Assembly (NCBI GenBank): GCA_963833605.1
Contig: CAWHYZ010000003.1
Span: forward strand, 124,001-188,000
Length of the DNA: 64,000 nt
From: JAFAXD01 sp963833605
GTDB taxonomy: Bacteria > Pseudomonadota > Alphaproteobacteria > Rhizobiales > Xanthobacteraceae
Reading direction: 5' to 3'
The notes under the pieces: model-generated
Told to the model about the DNA's origin: nothing
Seen by the model: the letters and a program-made list of their open reading frames with translations, nothing else
Database searches by the model: none
Position numbers and translations under genes: made by a program
Shown: positions 36,406 to 44,663 of the stretch, piece by piece
Layout: each line of letters starts with the position of its first letter
How positions within the stretch are numbered: the stretch's first letter is position 1

Positions 36406-36975
36406 TCAGGACATCGACCGCGCCCGCACGACGCGGCGGCCGCTGGTCCGCGCCCGCGCCTGTTTGCGCGGTGCGGGCGACCGTGTCCGCATCGCCGGCG
36501 CGTTGCGCGCGGATTGTGCCGGCATGCCGACGCGGTGTGCCGCGCGCCGGATCGCCTTGATGGCGAGCGGACCAACGCTGCGCAGGAAGACCTGCTCGCG
36601 CGCGCGGGTGAGCCGCTCGACCGCCTCCTCCAGCGGCAGCCATTCCACCGCCTTTACGTCAGCCATCAGCCGGCGCGCCGGCCCGCCGATCGCGCGCATG
36701 GCCCAGAAATGCACGACCTTGGTCTTGTCGCCCACGTCGTAGGCGATCGTGCCCAGGAACGCGTGCACATAGGCCTTGTGCCCAACCTCTTCGCGCACCT
36801 CGCGCCGTGCCGCGGCGAGCGCGGTTTCGTCCTGATTGATCTTTCCTTTCGGCAGCACCCAATGGCCGTATTTGCGCAGCCGCACCACGGCGATCAGCGG
36901 CTCATGGCTGCTGCGCAACACCACGCCTCCGGCTGCAAGTATGGGCGCTCGTGCTTTGCGCTTTCGGCCCTGCAT
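36406..36975 (-). CDS. Nudix hydrolase
   Basis: This protein of about 189 residues cleaves nucleoside-diphosphate-linked compounds. The Nudix box is complete: G-x5-E-x7-REVREEVG (from GKINQDE to EEVGHK). A Lys/Arg-rich C-terminal tail (about 150-189) is unusual. The frame opens at 37101, but MQGRKRKARA at 36975 starts just before the conserved fold (ILAAGGVVLR). The exact substrate is unknown; diadenosine polyphosphates or similar are common for this subgroup. Confidence 0.83.
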   Translation of the reverse strand: MQGRKRKARAPILAAGGVVLRSSHEPLIAVVRLRKYGHWVLPKGKINQDETALAAARREVREEVGHKAYVHAFLGTIAYDVGDKTKVVHFWAMRAIGGPARRLMADVKAVEWLPLEEAVERLTRAREQVFLRSVGPLAIKAIRRAAHRVGMPAQSARNAPAMRTRSPAPRKQARARTSGRRVVRARSMS

Positions 36976-37147
36976 TCCGCATCCCTCGGCTGCGAACAAC
37001 GACACATGGCTGACACTCCGCCGGTCTTGCGATCGGCACACACCCACCCGCCCGCAGCATCGCCCCGCAATGCCGCGCATGCGCGAATCACTTTCAATCA
37101 AGAACTAGCAGCTTTCGGACGCAACCCGAATAGGGCTTGCGTGTTGC

Positions 37148-38374
37148 TCAGTTGACCCGGAACGTCTTGATGAAATCCGGATCGAACGCGACGCCGAAGC
37201 CCGGCTGATCGGGCAGCGAATAATGACCGTCCGCGATCTCGCCGCGGCCGACCACCATCTTGTGAAAGACCGGGTCGCGCTCGGGGTGGTGGGTCTCAAC
37301 GTAGGTTCCGTTCTCGACCGCCGCCAGCAGGTGCGATCCTACGACCGGCTCGCCGTGATGCCCCATCTCGATCCCGAAACATTGCGCCATGCGGGCGACC
37401 CGCAGCCACACCGTCGGCCCGCCGCCCCAGCTGGCGTCGAGGTTGCAGACATCGATGGCGCCCGCGACCATCAGGTCGCGGCACGCTTCCGCCGTGCACT
37501 CCGACTGGCCGGCCACGATCGGAAGGCCGGTGATGGCGCGCAGCATCGCCATGTCGGCGCGATCGTTGCTCCAGTGGCACGGCTCCTCGAACCAGCGCAG
37601 GTTGAGGTTCTCCGCGCGGCGCGCGAACTCGAGCGCCGCCGCGCGCGGCCAGCCGCGATTGGCATCGACGCACAGGATGAAATCATCGCCGCCGGCGCGG
37701 CGTGCCGCGGCCGTGCGCTCGGCATCCTCGGCCGGGGTTTTGCCGCCGACCTTGAACTTGCAGCCGGCGAGGCCGAGCGCGCGGTACTCCTCCATCTCGC
37801 GCCCATAGTCGGCCGCGGCGAAATTCTCGCCATACTGGCCGCCGATCGCGATGATCGGCAGCTTGGCCCGTGCGCCGCCCCATAGAATATAGAGTGGCAG
37901 CCCGGCCGCCTTTCCCATCAGGTCCCACAGCGCGCTGTCGATGCAGGCAATCGCCCGCACCGGCGCCTGCTTGTCACGGCCGCCGCGAAACGTCGCCGGC
38001 CACATCCGGGCCCACAGGTGCTCGATGGCGCTCGGATCCTGGCCGATCAGCAGCGGGGTGAGCTCGCGCGCGATGATCTCCACCATCTCGCGCTGGATCG
38101 CGGCGGTGCCTTCGCCGTTCACCGCTTCGCCGACCGGCCCGTGATCGGTGTAGACGCGCGTGACCAGCGCGTTCTTCTGCGGCACGCTGTAGACGCTGCC
38201 GCGAAAGTCGCGCGGCAGCGTCACGCTCAGCGCGATGACCTCGACCTTGGTGATCTCGAGCCCGTGGCACGCGTAGGACGGGTTGAGCCCGGACTTTGTC
38301 CGGGCGGGACCCATCACTTCGCGGCGGCCGGGAAGGCTTGCCTCGGAAACGGTTGATACAGTTTCGCTTGTCAT
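37148..38374 (-). CDS. Enolase-superfamily (mandelate racemase/muconate lactonising) dehydratase
   Basis: This 408-residue protein has the MR/MLE pattern: the K-x-K motif (CKFKVGG), metal ligands in CVDANRGW, RWFEEPC and GQSE, then Asp in CNLDASWGG and His in EMGHHGEP as the opposite base. This suggests a sugar-acid dehydratase or racemase. The N terminus contains about 30 unconserved residues, so an ATG at 38314 is an alternative start. It is next to a Bug/TctC-type binding protein gene on the same strand, which suggests uptake and breakdown of an organic acid. Confidence 0.85.
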   Translation of the reverse strand: MTSETVSTVSEASLPGRREVMGPARTKSGLNPSYACHGLEITKVEVIALSVTLPRDFRGSVYSVPQKNALVTRVYTDHGPVGEAVNGEGTAAIQREMVEIIARELTPLLIGQDPSAIEHLWARMWPATFRGGRDKQAPVRAIACIDSALWDLMGKAAGLPLYILWGGARAKLPIIAIGGQYGENFAAADYGREMEEYRALGLAGCKFKVGGKTPAEDAERTAAARRAGGDDFILCVDANRGWPRAAALEFARRAENLNLRWFEEPCHWSNDRADMAMLRAITGLPIVAGQSECTAEACRDLMVAGAIDVCNLDASWGGGPTVWLRVARMAQCFGIEMGHHGEPVVGSHLLAAVENGTYVETHHPERDPVFHKMVVGRGEIADGHYSLPDQPGFGVAFDPDFIKTFRVN

Positions 38375-38390
38375 CTCTGGTCCTGTTCGC

Positions 38391-38417
38391 GATGGGTTTC
38401 GCTGCGCTCAACCCATC
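38391..38417. repeat. Dispersed palindrome (GATGGGT/ACCCATC)
   Basis: A 27-bp element pairs GATGGGT and ACCCATC around TTCGCTGCGCTCA. It is in the opposite orientation to the copy at 17894-17920, and lies between the two minus-strand genes of the organic-acid locus. Confidence 0.7.
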
Positions 38418-38437
38418 CTACCAGTTCATCCTGCCAG

Positions 38438-39415
38438 CTACTCCGGTTGAATCCCCGCGGCCTTCACGATCGCGGCGATCGCATCCTTGTCGTGTCGCAG
38501 CCGCGCGCCCAGCGCCGGGCCGACCAGGAAGTCGGTGTCGTTGCCGGCGGCGATCAGGCGATGGGCGAGTTCCTGGTCCGCCATGGCGGTGGCGATCGTG
38601 GTGGACAGCTTGTCGAGCACGTCGGTCGGCGTCTCGCCCGGCGCGAACAGGCCGACCCAGCCGTTGAGTTCGACCCCGGGCACGCCGGCCTCGGCGGCGG
38701 TCGGCACGTCCGGCAGCACGGCGGCGCGGCGCGCGCGCAGTACCGCGAGCGCGCGCAGCTTGCCGGCCTTGATATTCTGGAGCGTGTTGCCGATGGCGTC
38801 GAACATGACCTGGACGTGGCCGCCGAGGAGATCGTTGGTGGCGGGCGCGCCGCCCCGATAGGGAACGTGGATGAGCGCCGCGCCGGTGCGCGCGTTGAAC
38901 AACTCGCCGGCGAGATGCTGCACGGTGCCGAAACCCGACGACGCGTACGATACCTGTCCGGGATGCGCCTTGGCGTAGGTGACGAGTTCCTCAAGGTTCC
39001 TGATCGGCAGTGCCGGATTGACGACCACCACCTGGCCGCTCGATTTCACCGCCCAGATCGGCGCAAAATCCCTGATCGGATCATAGGGCAGCGACCGGTA
39101 GAGCGCCGGCGCCGTCGCCATGGTCGAGGCGGTCGTCACCAGCAACGTGTATCCGTCGGGCGGCGACTTGGCGACGTAGTTGGCGCCGACGGTTCCGCCG
39201 GCGCCGCTCCGGCTCTCCACCAGCACCGGCTGACCCCAGGCTTTTTCCAGGCGATCCGCGACCATGCGCCCGATGACGTCGACCGGCGACCCCGACGGGA
39301 ACGGATTGATGATGCGGATCGGCCGATCGGGGTAGATCTGCTCCGCGGCGCGCGCAAGATGCGGCGTTGCGAGCGCGGCCAGCAATGTGAGGACGCTACG
39401 GCGGTTGAGGAGCAT
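38438..39415 (-). CDS. Bug/TctC-family tripartite transporter substrate-binding protein
   Basis: This 325-residue periplasmic binding protein has a signal peptide (MLLNRRSVLTLLAALATPH, cleavage near ARA-A) and Bug-family motifs: YPDRPIRIINPFPSGSPVDV, SRSGAGGTVGANYVAKSPPD and VPYRGGAPATNDLLGGHV. Such proteins bind carboxylates. No TctA/TctB membrane genes lie nearby, which is common for Bug proteins. The neighbouring MR/MLE dehydratase may act on the imported acid. Confidence 0.9.
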   Translation of the reverse strand: MLLNRRSVLTLLAALATPHLARAAEQIYPDRPIRIINPFPSGSPVDVIGRMVADRLEKAWGQPVLVESRSGAGGTVGANYVAKSPPDGYTLLVTTASTMATAPALYRSLPYDPIRDFAPIWAVKSSGQVVVVNPALPIRNLEELVTYAKAHPGQVSYASSGFGTVQHLAGELFNARTGAALIHVPYRGGAPATNDLLGGHVQVMFDAIGNTLQNIKAGKLRALAVLRARRAAVLPDVPTAAEAGVPGVELNGWVGLFAPGETPTDVLDKLSTTIATAMADQELAHRLIAAGNDTDFLVGPALGARLRHDKDAIAAIVKAAGIQPE

Positions 39416-39474
39416 TGGCGGAAGATTGCGATTATGGTTTCGTGTTGGCGATGGTTTTGCGTGCGAGCCTCACC

Positions 39475-39605
39475 CAGGTGTCATTGCCCGCGCAAGCGGG
39501 CAATCCAGTACTCACGGACGCGCGGTGCCGAGGCGTACTGGGTTGCGCGCTTTCGGGGCACGCCATCGCGCCTTGCGCGATGGCGACCCCTCGCGGGCAA
39601 TGACA
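39475..39605. repeat. Dispersed palindromic intergenic repeat
   Basis: It has TGTCATTGCCCGCGC/AAGCGGGCAATCCAGT, a CCATCGCGC/GCGCGATGG hairpin and CCCTCGCGGGCAATGACA. These are the same modules as at 35.2, 43.8 and 48.0 kb. They fill most of the 39416-39652 gap. Confidence 0.75.
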
Positions 39606-39652
39606 CGTTTGGGCTGGTGTGAAGCCGATCATACAAGAGCCGTCGCCGTTGC

Positions 39653-40168
39653 TCATGCAGCCGCCTTCGCGATCTCGAATAGCGCGTATTGCATGATTTC
39701 CGCGCATTGATCGACGTGAAGGTGGAACATGCTGATCTGGATGGTGATCAGCTGTTGTCTGGTCGGATCGAAATTGGTGCCGGCGGTAAGCCGTGCATGC
39801 CCGACCGGCCCATTAATCAGATCGTTGTTATGGAAACAGATCGCGCGGTCGACATTCCCCAGGATGGGCCGCATTCGACCGAAGATGGTGGCGTCCTCAC
39901 AGATCAACAGCTTGAGCCGCAGGTTGCGTGCCGCGAGCTGCTCGGCGATGAACGTCGTGTCGTTGCCGCCGAAGGAGAAGCCCATCACGCCGAGATTGCC
40001 CGAATTGCGCGCCAGCATCTGTTCGAGCACGAGTTGTTCCGGCCGGTAGTTGAAGACGTCGGTCGTCACCCCTGGAATGGCGCTCGCTTTCACTGCCAGC
40101 GTATCGACACCACTGGACGAGAAATATCCGCCGAGGCCGCGCAGACACGGCATGTAGATTGGTGTCAC
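39653..40168 (-). CDS. Small alpha/beta-hydrolase-like protein of unknown function
   Basis: This 171-residue protein begins at GTG 40168, set by a GGAG motif 8-12 bp upstream. The frame stays open far beyond, but that is the antisense of the thiolase gene. It has a nucleophile-elbow-like segment (LGVMGFSFGGNDTTFIAEQL) after an N-terminal YMPCLRGLGGYFSSSGVDTL, and a late His-rich segment (ISMFHLHVDQCAEIMQYAL). It is shorter than typical alpha/beta hydrolases and I do not see a clear Asp of a triad. It is divergent from a thiolase gene. Function unknown. Confidence 0.65.
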   Translation of the reverse strand: MTPIYMPCLRGLGGYFSSSGVDTLAVKASAIPGVTTDVFNYRPEQLVLEQMLARNSGNLGVMGFSFGGNDTTFIAEQLAARNLRLKLLICEDATIFGRMRPILGNVDRAICFHNNDLINGPVGHARLTAGTNFDPTRQQLITIQISMFHLHVDQCAEIMQYALFEIAKAAA

Positions 40169-40297
40169 AAGCAAGCTCCTACGCCGGGTGTTCAGCGTGT
40201 TATACACTGCACCCGGTGATGTTCGCGAGGCGCTGGTCCGGGAGGCTGGCGTCAGCGCAGACATCGTCCAACGTTGCGGGCGAAGCAGGAGCGCGCC

Positions 40298-41569
40298 ATG
40301 GCAAACAATACTCCGCAAGTCTGGCTGGCCGCCGGTCTGCGCACACCGTTCGTGCGCGTCGACGGTGCGCTGGCGATGCGCGACTCCCTCGCGCTGTCGG
40401 TGCCGGTGGTGCAGGCGATGGCGAGCGAGGTCAGCGGGCCGATCGATCTCGGCGTCTGGGGCGCAGTTGCGCTCAACCTCGCCTATTCCAACCTGGCGCG
40501 CGAGGTCTGGCTCGAGGCCAAGCTCGACCCGCACGTGCCGACCTACACCACCATCATGCAGTGCTGCACCAGCATGATGGGCGCGTTCCAGGCGGCCGGC
40601 ATGCTGGCCGACGGACGCGAGCTCGCGTTGGTCGGCGGCGTCGAGAGCATGAGCCGGGTCCAGTTCGGACTGAACCAGAACCTGTCGTTCTGGATGCGCC
40701 GTTTCGGTCAGGCCCGCAACGCCGGCGACCGGCTGAAGCTGTTGCGGACGCTTCATCCGTCCGACATCCGGCTCTACGTGCCGCGTGTGCAGAACCGGGT
40801 CACCGGCAAGAGCATGGGCGAGCACTGCGAGGACATGGCCAAGACCTGGAACATCAGCCGGCAGGAGCAGGACGAGCTCGCGCTCGCGAGCCATCGCGCC
40901 GCGGTCGCGGGTCAGGACCGCGGCTTCTTCGACGATCTGATCATTGCGGTCGACGGCCATGCGCGCGACGATTTTCCGCGCCGCGACACCTCGCTCGAAC
41001 GCCTCGCGCGGCTGCGTCCGGCGTTCGATACGACCAGCGGCCGCGGCACGCTCACCGCCGGCAACTCGTCGCCGTTGACCGACGGCGCCGCCGGAGTCTG
41101 GGTCGCGACCGAGAAGGGACTCGCCCGCCTGCCGGCCGCGACGCCGCGCGTGCGGCTCGTCGATTTCGAGACCGCGGCGGTCGATATCTTTCACGAGGGA
41201 TTGCTGATGGCGCCGGTGAGCGCGATCCCGCGCATGCTGGCGCGCCAGCGTCTCACCTTCGCGGACATTCATCTGTGGGAGATCCACGAGGCGTTCTCGG
41301 CGCAGGTCGCCTGCCACCTCAAGGCGCTGGAGGATGCGGCGTTCGTGAAACAGAAGGCCGGGGTAGAGCACACGTTCGGGAAATTCCCGCGCGAGCGCAT
41401 GAACCCGAACGGCGGCAGCGTCGCGCTCGGGCATCCGTTCGCCGCCACCGGCGCGCGCATCCTGAGCCAGGCCGTCAAGGAGCTGGCCGCCATGCCGACC
41501 GGCAGCCGTGCCGTGGTGAGCATCTGCGCCGACGGCGGGGAGGGCACGGTGGCGCTGCTGGCGAATTGA
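40298..41569 (+). CDS. Thiolase-family acetyl-CoA acyltransferase
   Basis: This 423-residue protein has catalytic Cys90 (IMQCCTSMMGAFQAA), the EIHEAFSAQVACH motif (usually NEAFA), His in GGSVALGHPFAATGAR, and the second Cys in SICADGGEG. It makes or cleaves 3-ketoacyl-CoA, as in beta-oxidation. The start at 40298 (MANNTP) is chosen over 40274 because the thiolase fold begins there. The next gene is an LLM flavin monooxygenase, so the pair may serve breakdown of an unusual organic compound. Confidence 0.88.
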   Translation: MANNTPQVWLAAGLRTPFVRVDGALAMRDSLALSVPVVQAMASEVSGPIDLGVWGAVALNLAYSNLAREVWLEAKLDPHVPTYTTIMQCCTSMMGAFQAAGMLADGRELALVGGVESMSRVQFGLNQNLSFWMRRFGQARNAGDRLKLLRTLHPSDIRLYVPRVQNRVTGKSMGEHCEDMAKTWNISRQEQDELALASHRAAVAGQDRGFFDDLIIAVDGHARDDFPRRDTSLERLARLRPAFDTTSGRGTLTAGNSSPLTDGAAGVWVATEKGLARLPAATPRVRLVDFETAAVDIFHEGLLMAPVSAIPRMLARQRLTFADIHLWEIHEAFSAQVACHLKALEDAAFVKQKAGVEHTFGKFPRERMNPNGGSVALGHPFAATGARILSQAVKELAAMPTGSRAVVSICADGGEGTVALLAN

Positions 41570-41747
41570 GCAGGCCGGTGTCCGCGTCATATTTGTTGCG
41601 TGGCGCGGGCCATCCGCAGGCGGGCGTTGCTGCGCCAGGGTTTGACAAAGCAATTCGATTTCATTGACCATGTGCGGTCTCGGCATACGTTCGGGTGCGG
41701 CGGATTTGAATTGCGGCCGTCACAGGGACGTGAAAGGAACGTGAGCC

Positions 41748-43106
41748 ATGAGCAAATCGCGGCAACTGCGCCTCGGCGCGTTCATGCGGCCGGTCAGCAT
41801 CCACACCGCGGCCTGGCGCTATCCGGGCGGCATGCCGGACGCGAACTTCAACTTCGCCCACATCAAGCGCTTCGCCCAGACCCTGGAGCGCGGCAAGTTC
41901 GACGCGTTCTTCATGGCCGACCATCTCGCCGTTCTGAACATGCCGATGAGCGCGCTCAAGCGCAGCGCCACCGTCACCTCGTTCGATCCGGCGACGCTGC
42001 TGCCGGCGCTCGCGGTGGTGACCGAGCATCTCGGGCTGATCGCGACCGGCTCGACCACGTTCGATGAGCCCTATCACGTGGCCCGCCGTTTCGCCTCGCT
42101 CGATCATTTGAGCGGCGGGCGCGCCGGCTGGAACGTCGTCACCACCTCCAACCCGGACGCGGCGCGCAACTTCGGGCTCGAGGACCACATGGAGCACGAC
42201 GAGCGCTACCGCCGCGCGCGCGAGTTCTTCGACGTGGTCACCGGCTTGTGGGACAGCTGGGCCGACGATGCGTTCGTGCGCGATGTGGCGAACGGCATCT
42301 ACTTCGATCCCGACAAGCTGCATGTGCTCGATCACAAGGGCAAGTATTTCTCGGTGCGCGGCCCGCTCAACGTCGCGCGCCCGCTCCAGGGCTGGCCGGT
42401 GATCGTGCAGGCCGGCGCCTCCGAGGCCGGGCGCCAGCTTGCGGCCGAGACCGCGGAAGCGGTGTTCACCGGCGTGAGCAACCTCGCGGAAGCGCGGCGC
42501 TTCTATGCCGACGTGAAGGGCCGCATGGCCAAGGCCGGGCGCGATCCCGATCACATGAAGATCCTGCCCGGCTGCTTCGTGGTGGTGGGCGAGAGCCTCG
42601 AGGAGGCGCGCGAGAAGCGCGCGCGGCTCGACGGCCTCGTGCACTACGACAGCGGAATCGCCTCGCTCTCGATCGCGCTCGGCCACGACGCCACGGGGTT
42701 CGATCCCGACGGCCCGCTGCCGGAGATCCCGCCGAGCAACGCGAGCCAGAGCGCGCGCGACCGCATCGTCGAGGTGGCGAGGCGCGATCATCTGACGGTG
42801 CGCCAGCTCGCGCAGCGGACCGGGAGCTTTTCCGGCCTTGCCATGGTGGGCACGCCCGCGATGATCGCCGACCAGATGGAGCAGTGGCTCGCCGAACAAG
42901 GTTCCGACGGGTTCAACATCATGTTTCCGTTTCTGCCGGCGGGGCTCGACGACTTCGTCGACAAGGTGGTGCCGGAGCTGCAGCGGCGCGGCATTTTCCG
43001 CCGCGAATACGAGGGCAAGACCCTGCGCGAGAATCTCGGCCTGCCGCGGCCGCCGAACCAGTTTTTCGAGCCGCAGCAGCAGGCGCGGGAACGCGCCAGC
43101 GGGTGA
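41748..43106 (+). CDS. LLM-class flavin-dependent monooxygenase (NtaA/SnaA/DszA type)
   Basis: This 452-residue FMN-dependent monooxygenase is a TIM-barrel of the NtaA/SnaA/SoxA(DszA)/MoxC type. Family segments are visible: ANFNFAHIKRFAQTLERGKF near the start, STTFDEPYHVARRFASLDHL, SGGRAGWNVVTTSNPDAARN, and the late VGTPAMIADQMEQWL. Such enzymes oxidise aminocarboxylates, sulfones or similar with reduced flavin from a partner reductase, which is not seen here. GGAACGTGAGCC precedes the ATG. Confidence 0.9.
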   Translation: MSKSRQLRLGAFMRPVSIHTAAWRYPGGMPDANFNFAHIKRFAQTLERGKFDAFFMADHLAVLNMPMSALKRSATVTSFDPATLLPALAVVTEHLGLIATGSTTFDEPYHVARRFASLDHLSGGRAGWNVVTTSNPDAARNFGLEDHMEHDERYRRAREFFDVVTGLWDSWADDAFVRDVANGIYFDPDKLHVLDHKGKYFSVRGPLNVARPLQGWPVIVQAGASEAGRQLAAETAEAVFTGVSNLAEARRFYADVKGRMAKAGRDPDHMKILPGCFVVVGESLEEAREKRARLDGLVHYDSGIASLSIALGHDATGFDPDGPLPEIPPSNASQSARDRIVEVARRDHLTVRQLAQRTGSFSGLAMVGTPAMIADQMEQWLAEQGSDGFNIMFPFLPAGLDDFVDKVVPELQRRGIFRREYEGKTLRENLGLPRPPNQFFEPQQQARERASG

Positions 43107-44055
43107 GGGCGCGCGACGGGCGGGAGCGCGCATAGCCGGTGCACCGGCCGCGCCGTGCGAGGCAACCGCCGCCGCGGCTCCTCCCGCCTTCGGCCATAAC
43201 CTTTCTCGATGATCCATGGCTGGATTGTCCTATACAATTCATAATGTCCTTGACGCGGCGGCCTTGCGGCTCGCGGGCACGGCCCCGCTCGAATGCCTGC
43301 CGGTTCGGGAGCGGTCCCGGGTTTTTTGGCCCCGGAATGGCTCCCGTCACGACGCTGCGTTTTGCTGGGGGTTGGCCTCGGTCGCAATTCGACGCGTTAG
43401 CAAAGTGACATGCCTTATGCTTTTGAAGCTGTCAACTTTTATTATGAACACCGCGAAAAAAGCGAGCCGGTGGATGGGGTTGCGGCAGGGTTGGTGAGCT
43501 CGCGCCGGACGCCCGGCGCCAATGCAAAACGGAGTTCACTCTCTGGAGGCCTGTCAAGTCCCGGCTCAAACTTTGAACAGAAAGAGTCCTGCGTCGAACT
43601 GATGCAGGTCTCGGAAGCGGTGTCGGCGGGGCGCGAGAATCTACTCCGAAATCTACTCTGACCCCATTCATTTTCTGACCCCATTCATTTTGACCCCATT
43701 CATTTCTCACCCAATTGATTTCGCGCATCTGTTTGTAGGAGCAATCGACATACCCACAGGTGTCATCGCCCGCGAGGGCTTCCCATCGCGAAGCGCGATG
43801 GGAAGCCCCGAAAGCGGGCGACCCAGTAATCAGAAATCAAGAAATGAGGCACGTCGATGCAAAATTGAAAATCCCGTGGTTACTGGGTCGCCCGCTTGCG
43901 CGGGCAACGACACCTGCGGATCGGTCGCGTCGTCACTCTCAGTTAGGAGTGAAATTAGTGAAATAGAAATTGGAGTCACTAAAATTGAGGTCAGGGTAGA
44001 TTTAATTACGGTTTGTCCTTGACGTCCTTCCGCGGCCACGGAGAATTGGGGTCAC
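43107..44055. other. Gene-free, repeat-rich accessory stretch
   Basis: No convincing gene is present. From 43650 to 43720 there is a run of TGACCCCATTCATTT-type short repeats. From 43755 to 43915 there is a copy of the dispersed palindromic repeat (GTCATCGCCCGCGAGG ... CCCGAAAGCGGGCGACCCAGT). From about 43982 to 44036 there is a decayed copy of the 3' end of the neighbouring transposase unit. Small open frames here have no start signals or recognisable domains. Confidence 0.6.
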
Positions 44056-44182
44056 GAGAATTGGGGTCAGAGTAGATTTAGCTGCCGTTTGTCCTTCACG
44101 TCCTTCGGCGGCCTGCCCTTCGGCAGCGGCGTGACCCGCCGGCCGAGCGCCTTGGCGATCTGGCGCTTGAAGCGATCGCTGC
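44056..44182 (-). pseudogene. 3'-end fragment of the REP-associated transposase (satellite copy)
   Basis: These 127 bp match 44657-44783 nearly base for base (offset 601). They contain the GGGGTCAGAGTAGATTT end and codons for the last ~35 residues of the transposase (basic KALGRRVTPLPKGRPPKD-like tail). The match stops abruptly at GATCGCTGC. The fragment and the full transposase thus form direct repeats around the truncated toxin-antitoxin locus. Confidence 0.8.
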
Positions 44183-44241
44183 TGGAAATGCCTCTTCCTC
44201 GGAATAAGCGGAAGATCCGGTCGTCCACGCTTCCACGGACA

Positions 44242-44538
44242 TCAGGCCATCTCCAGCGCGCGGCTCACCGCATCCGGCTCCTTGTCGATGACCATCAGGA
44301 GTACGCGCGCCGGCCCTTCCGGTTTCCGGCGGCGTTGCTCCCAGTCCCGCAGCGTGCCGGGTGGTATTCCAAATCGAGATGCGAATTCGCTTTGGCTCAA
44401 GTTGAGCTTCTTGCGAATGCTCTGCACGTCGATGTCGGCGGGGACATACACCCGATAGCTGCCGGGATCGGCCGCTCCGCGCGCAATCTTACGCGCATTG
44501 CGAGCTGCCTTTATCAGTCTCTTGCCCAGTTTGCTCAT
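44242..44538 (-). CDS. XRE-type antitoxin (HigA/NadS-like)
   Basis: This 98-residue protein has a basic N terminus and a helix-turn-helix at about 45-95 (IRKKLNLSQSEFASRFGIPP, then TLRDWEQRRRKPEGPA). This pattern is typical of HigA2/NadS antitoxins encoded downstream of their toxins. Its ATG overlaps the TGA stop of a toxin reading frame that survives only as a C-terminal remnant. It may therefore be an orphan repressor now. Confidence 0.82.
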   Translation of the reverse strand: MSKLGKRLIKAARNARKIARGAADPGSYRVYVPADIDVQSIRKKLNLSQSEFASRFGIPPGTLRDWEQRRRKPEGPARVLLMVIDKEPDAVSRALEMA

Positions 44539-44655
44539 CTGCGTGTCCCTTTCAGCTCTGCAATCCTGCGCCGCTGGCCGGCGCGATAGTCGTCCGCAAG
44601 GCCGGCGAGTTCTTTCCTCAGTTCATTGCGTTCCGCTTTCGACAAGTTGTCGTGT
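44535..44655 (-). pseudogene. C-terminal remnant of a RelE/HigB-type toxin
   Basis: The frame in front of the antitoxin encodes DNLSKAERNELRKELAGLAD and a basic end (GQRRRIAELKGTRR) and stops in an ATGA overlap with the antitoxin start. DNLSKAERN near the end is typical of RelE/ParE-superfamily toxins. The 5' two thirds are missing: the coding sequence ends exactly where the GAGAATTGGGGTCAGAG end of the transposase unit begins (about 44656). Confidence 0.7.
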
Positions 44656-44663
44656 GGAGAATT

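Noticed and set aside
39653..41686. A 677-codon minus-strand protein through the thiolase gene
   Set aside because: Only the last 171 codons read as protein, and they have their own GTG and ribosome-binding site. The rest is antisense to the thiolase.
43139..43661. Possible small genes after the LLM monooxygenase
   Set aside because: Overlapping frames in all phases, no ribosome-binding site, and repeat sequence at the end.
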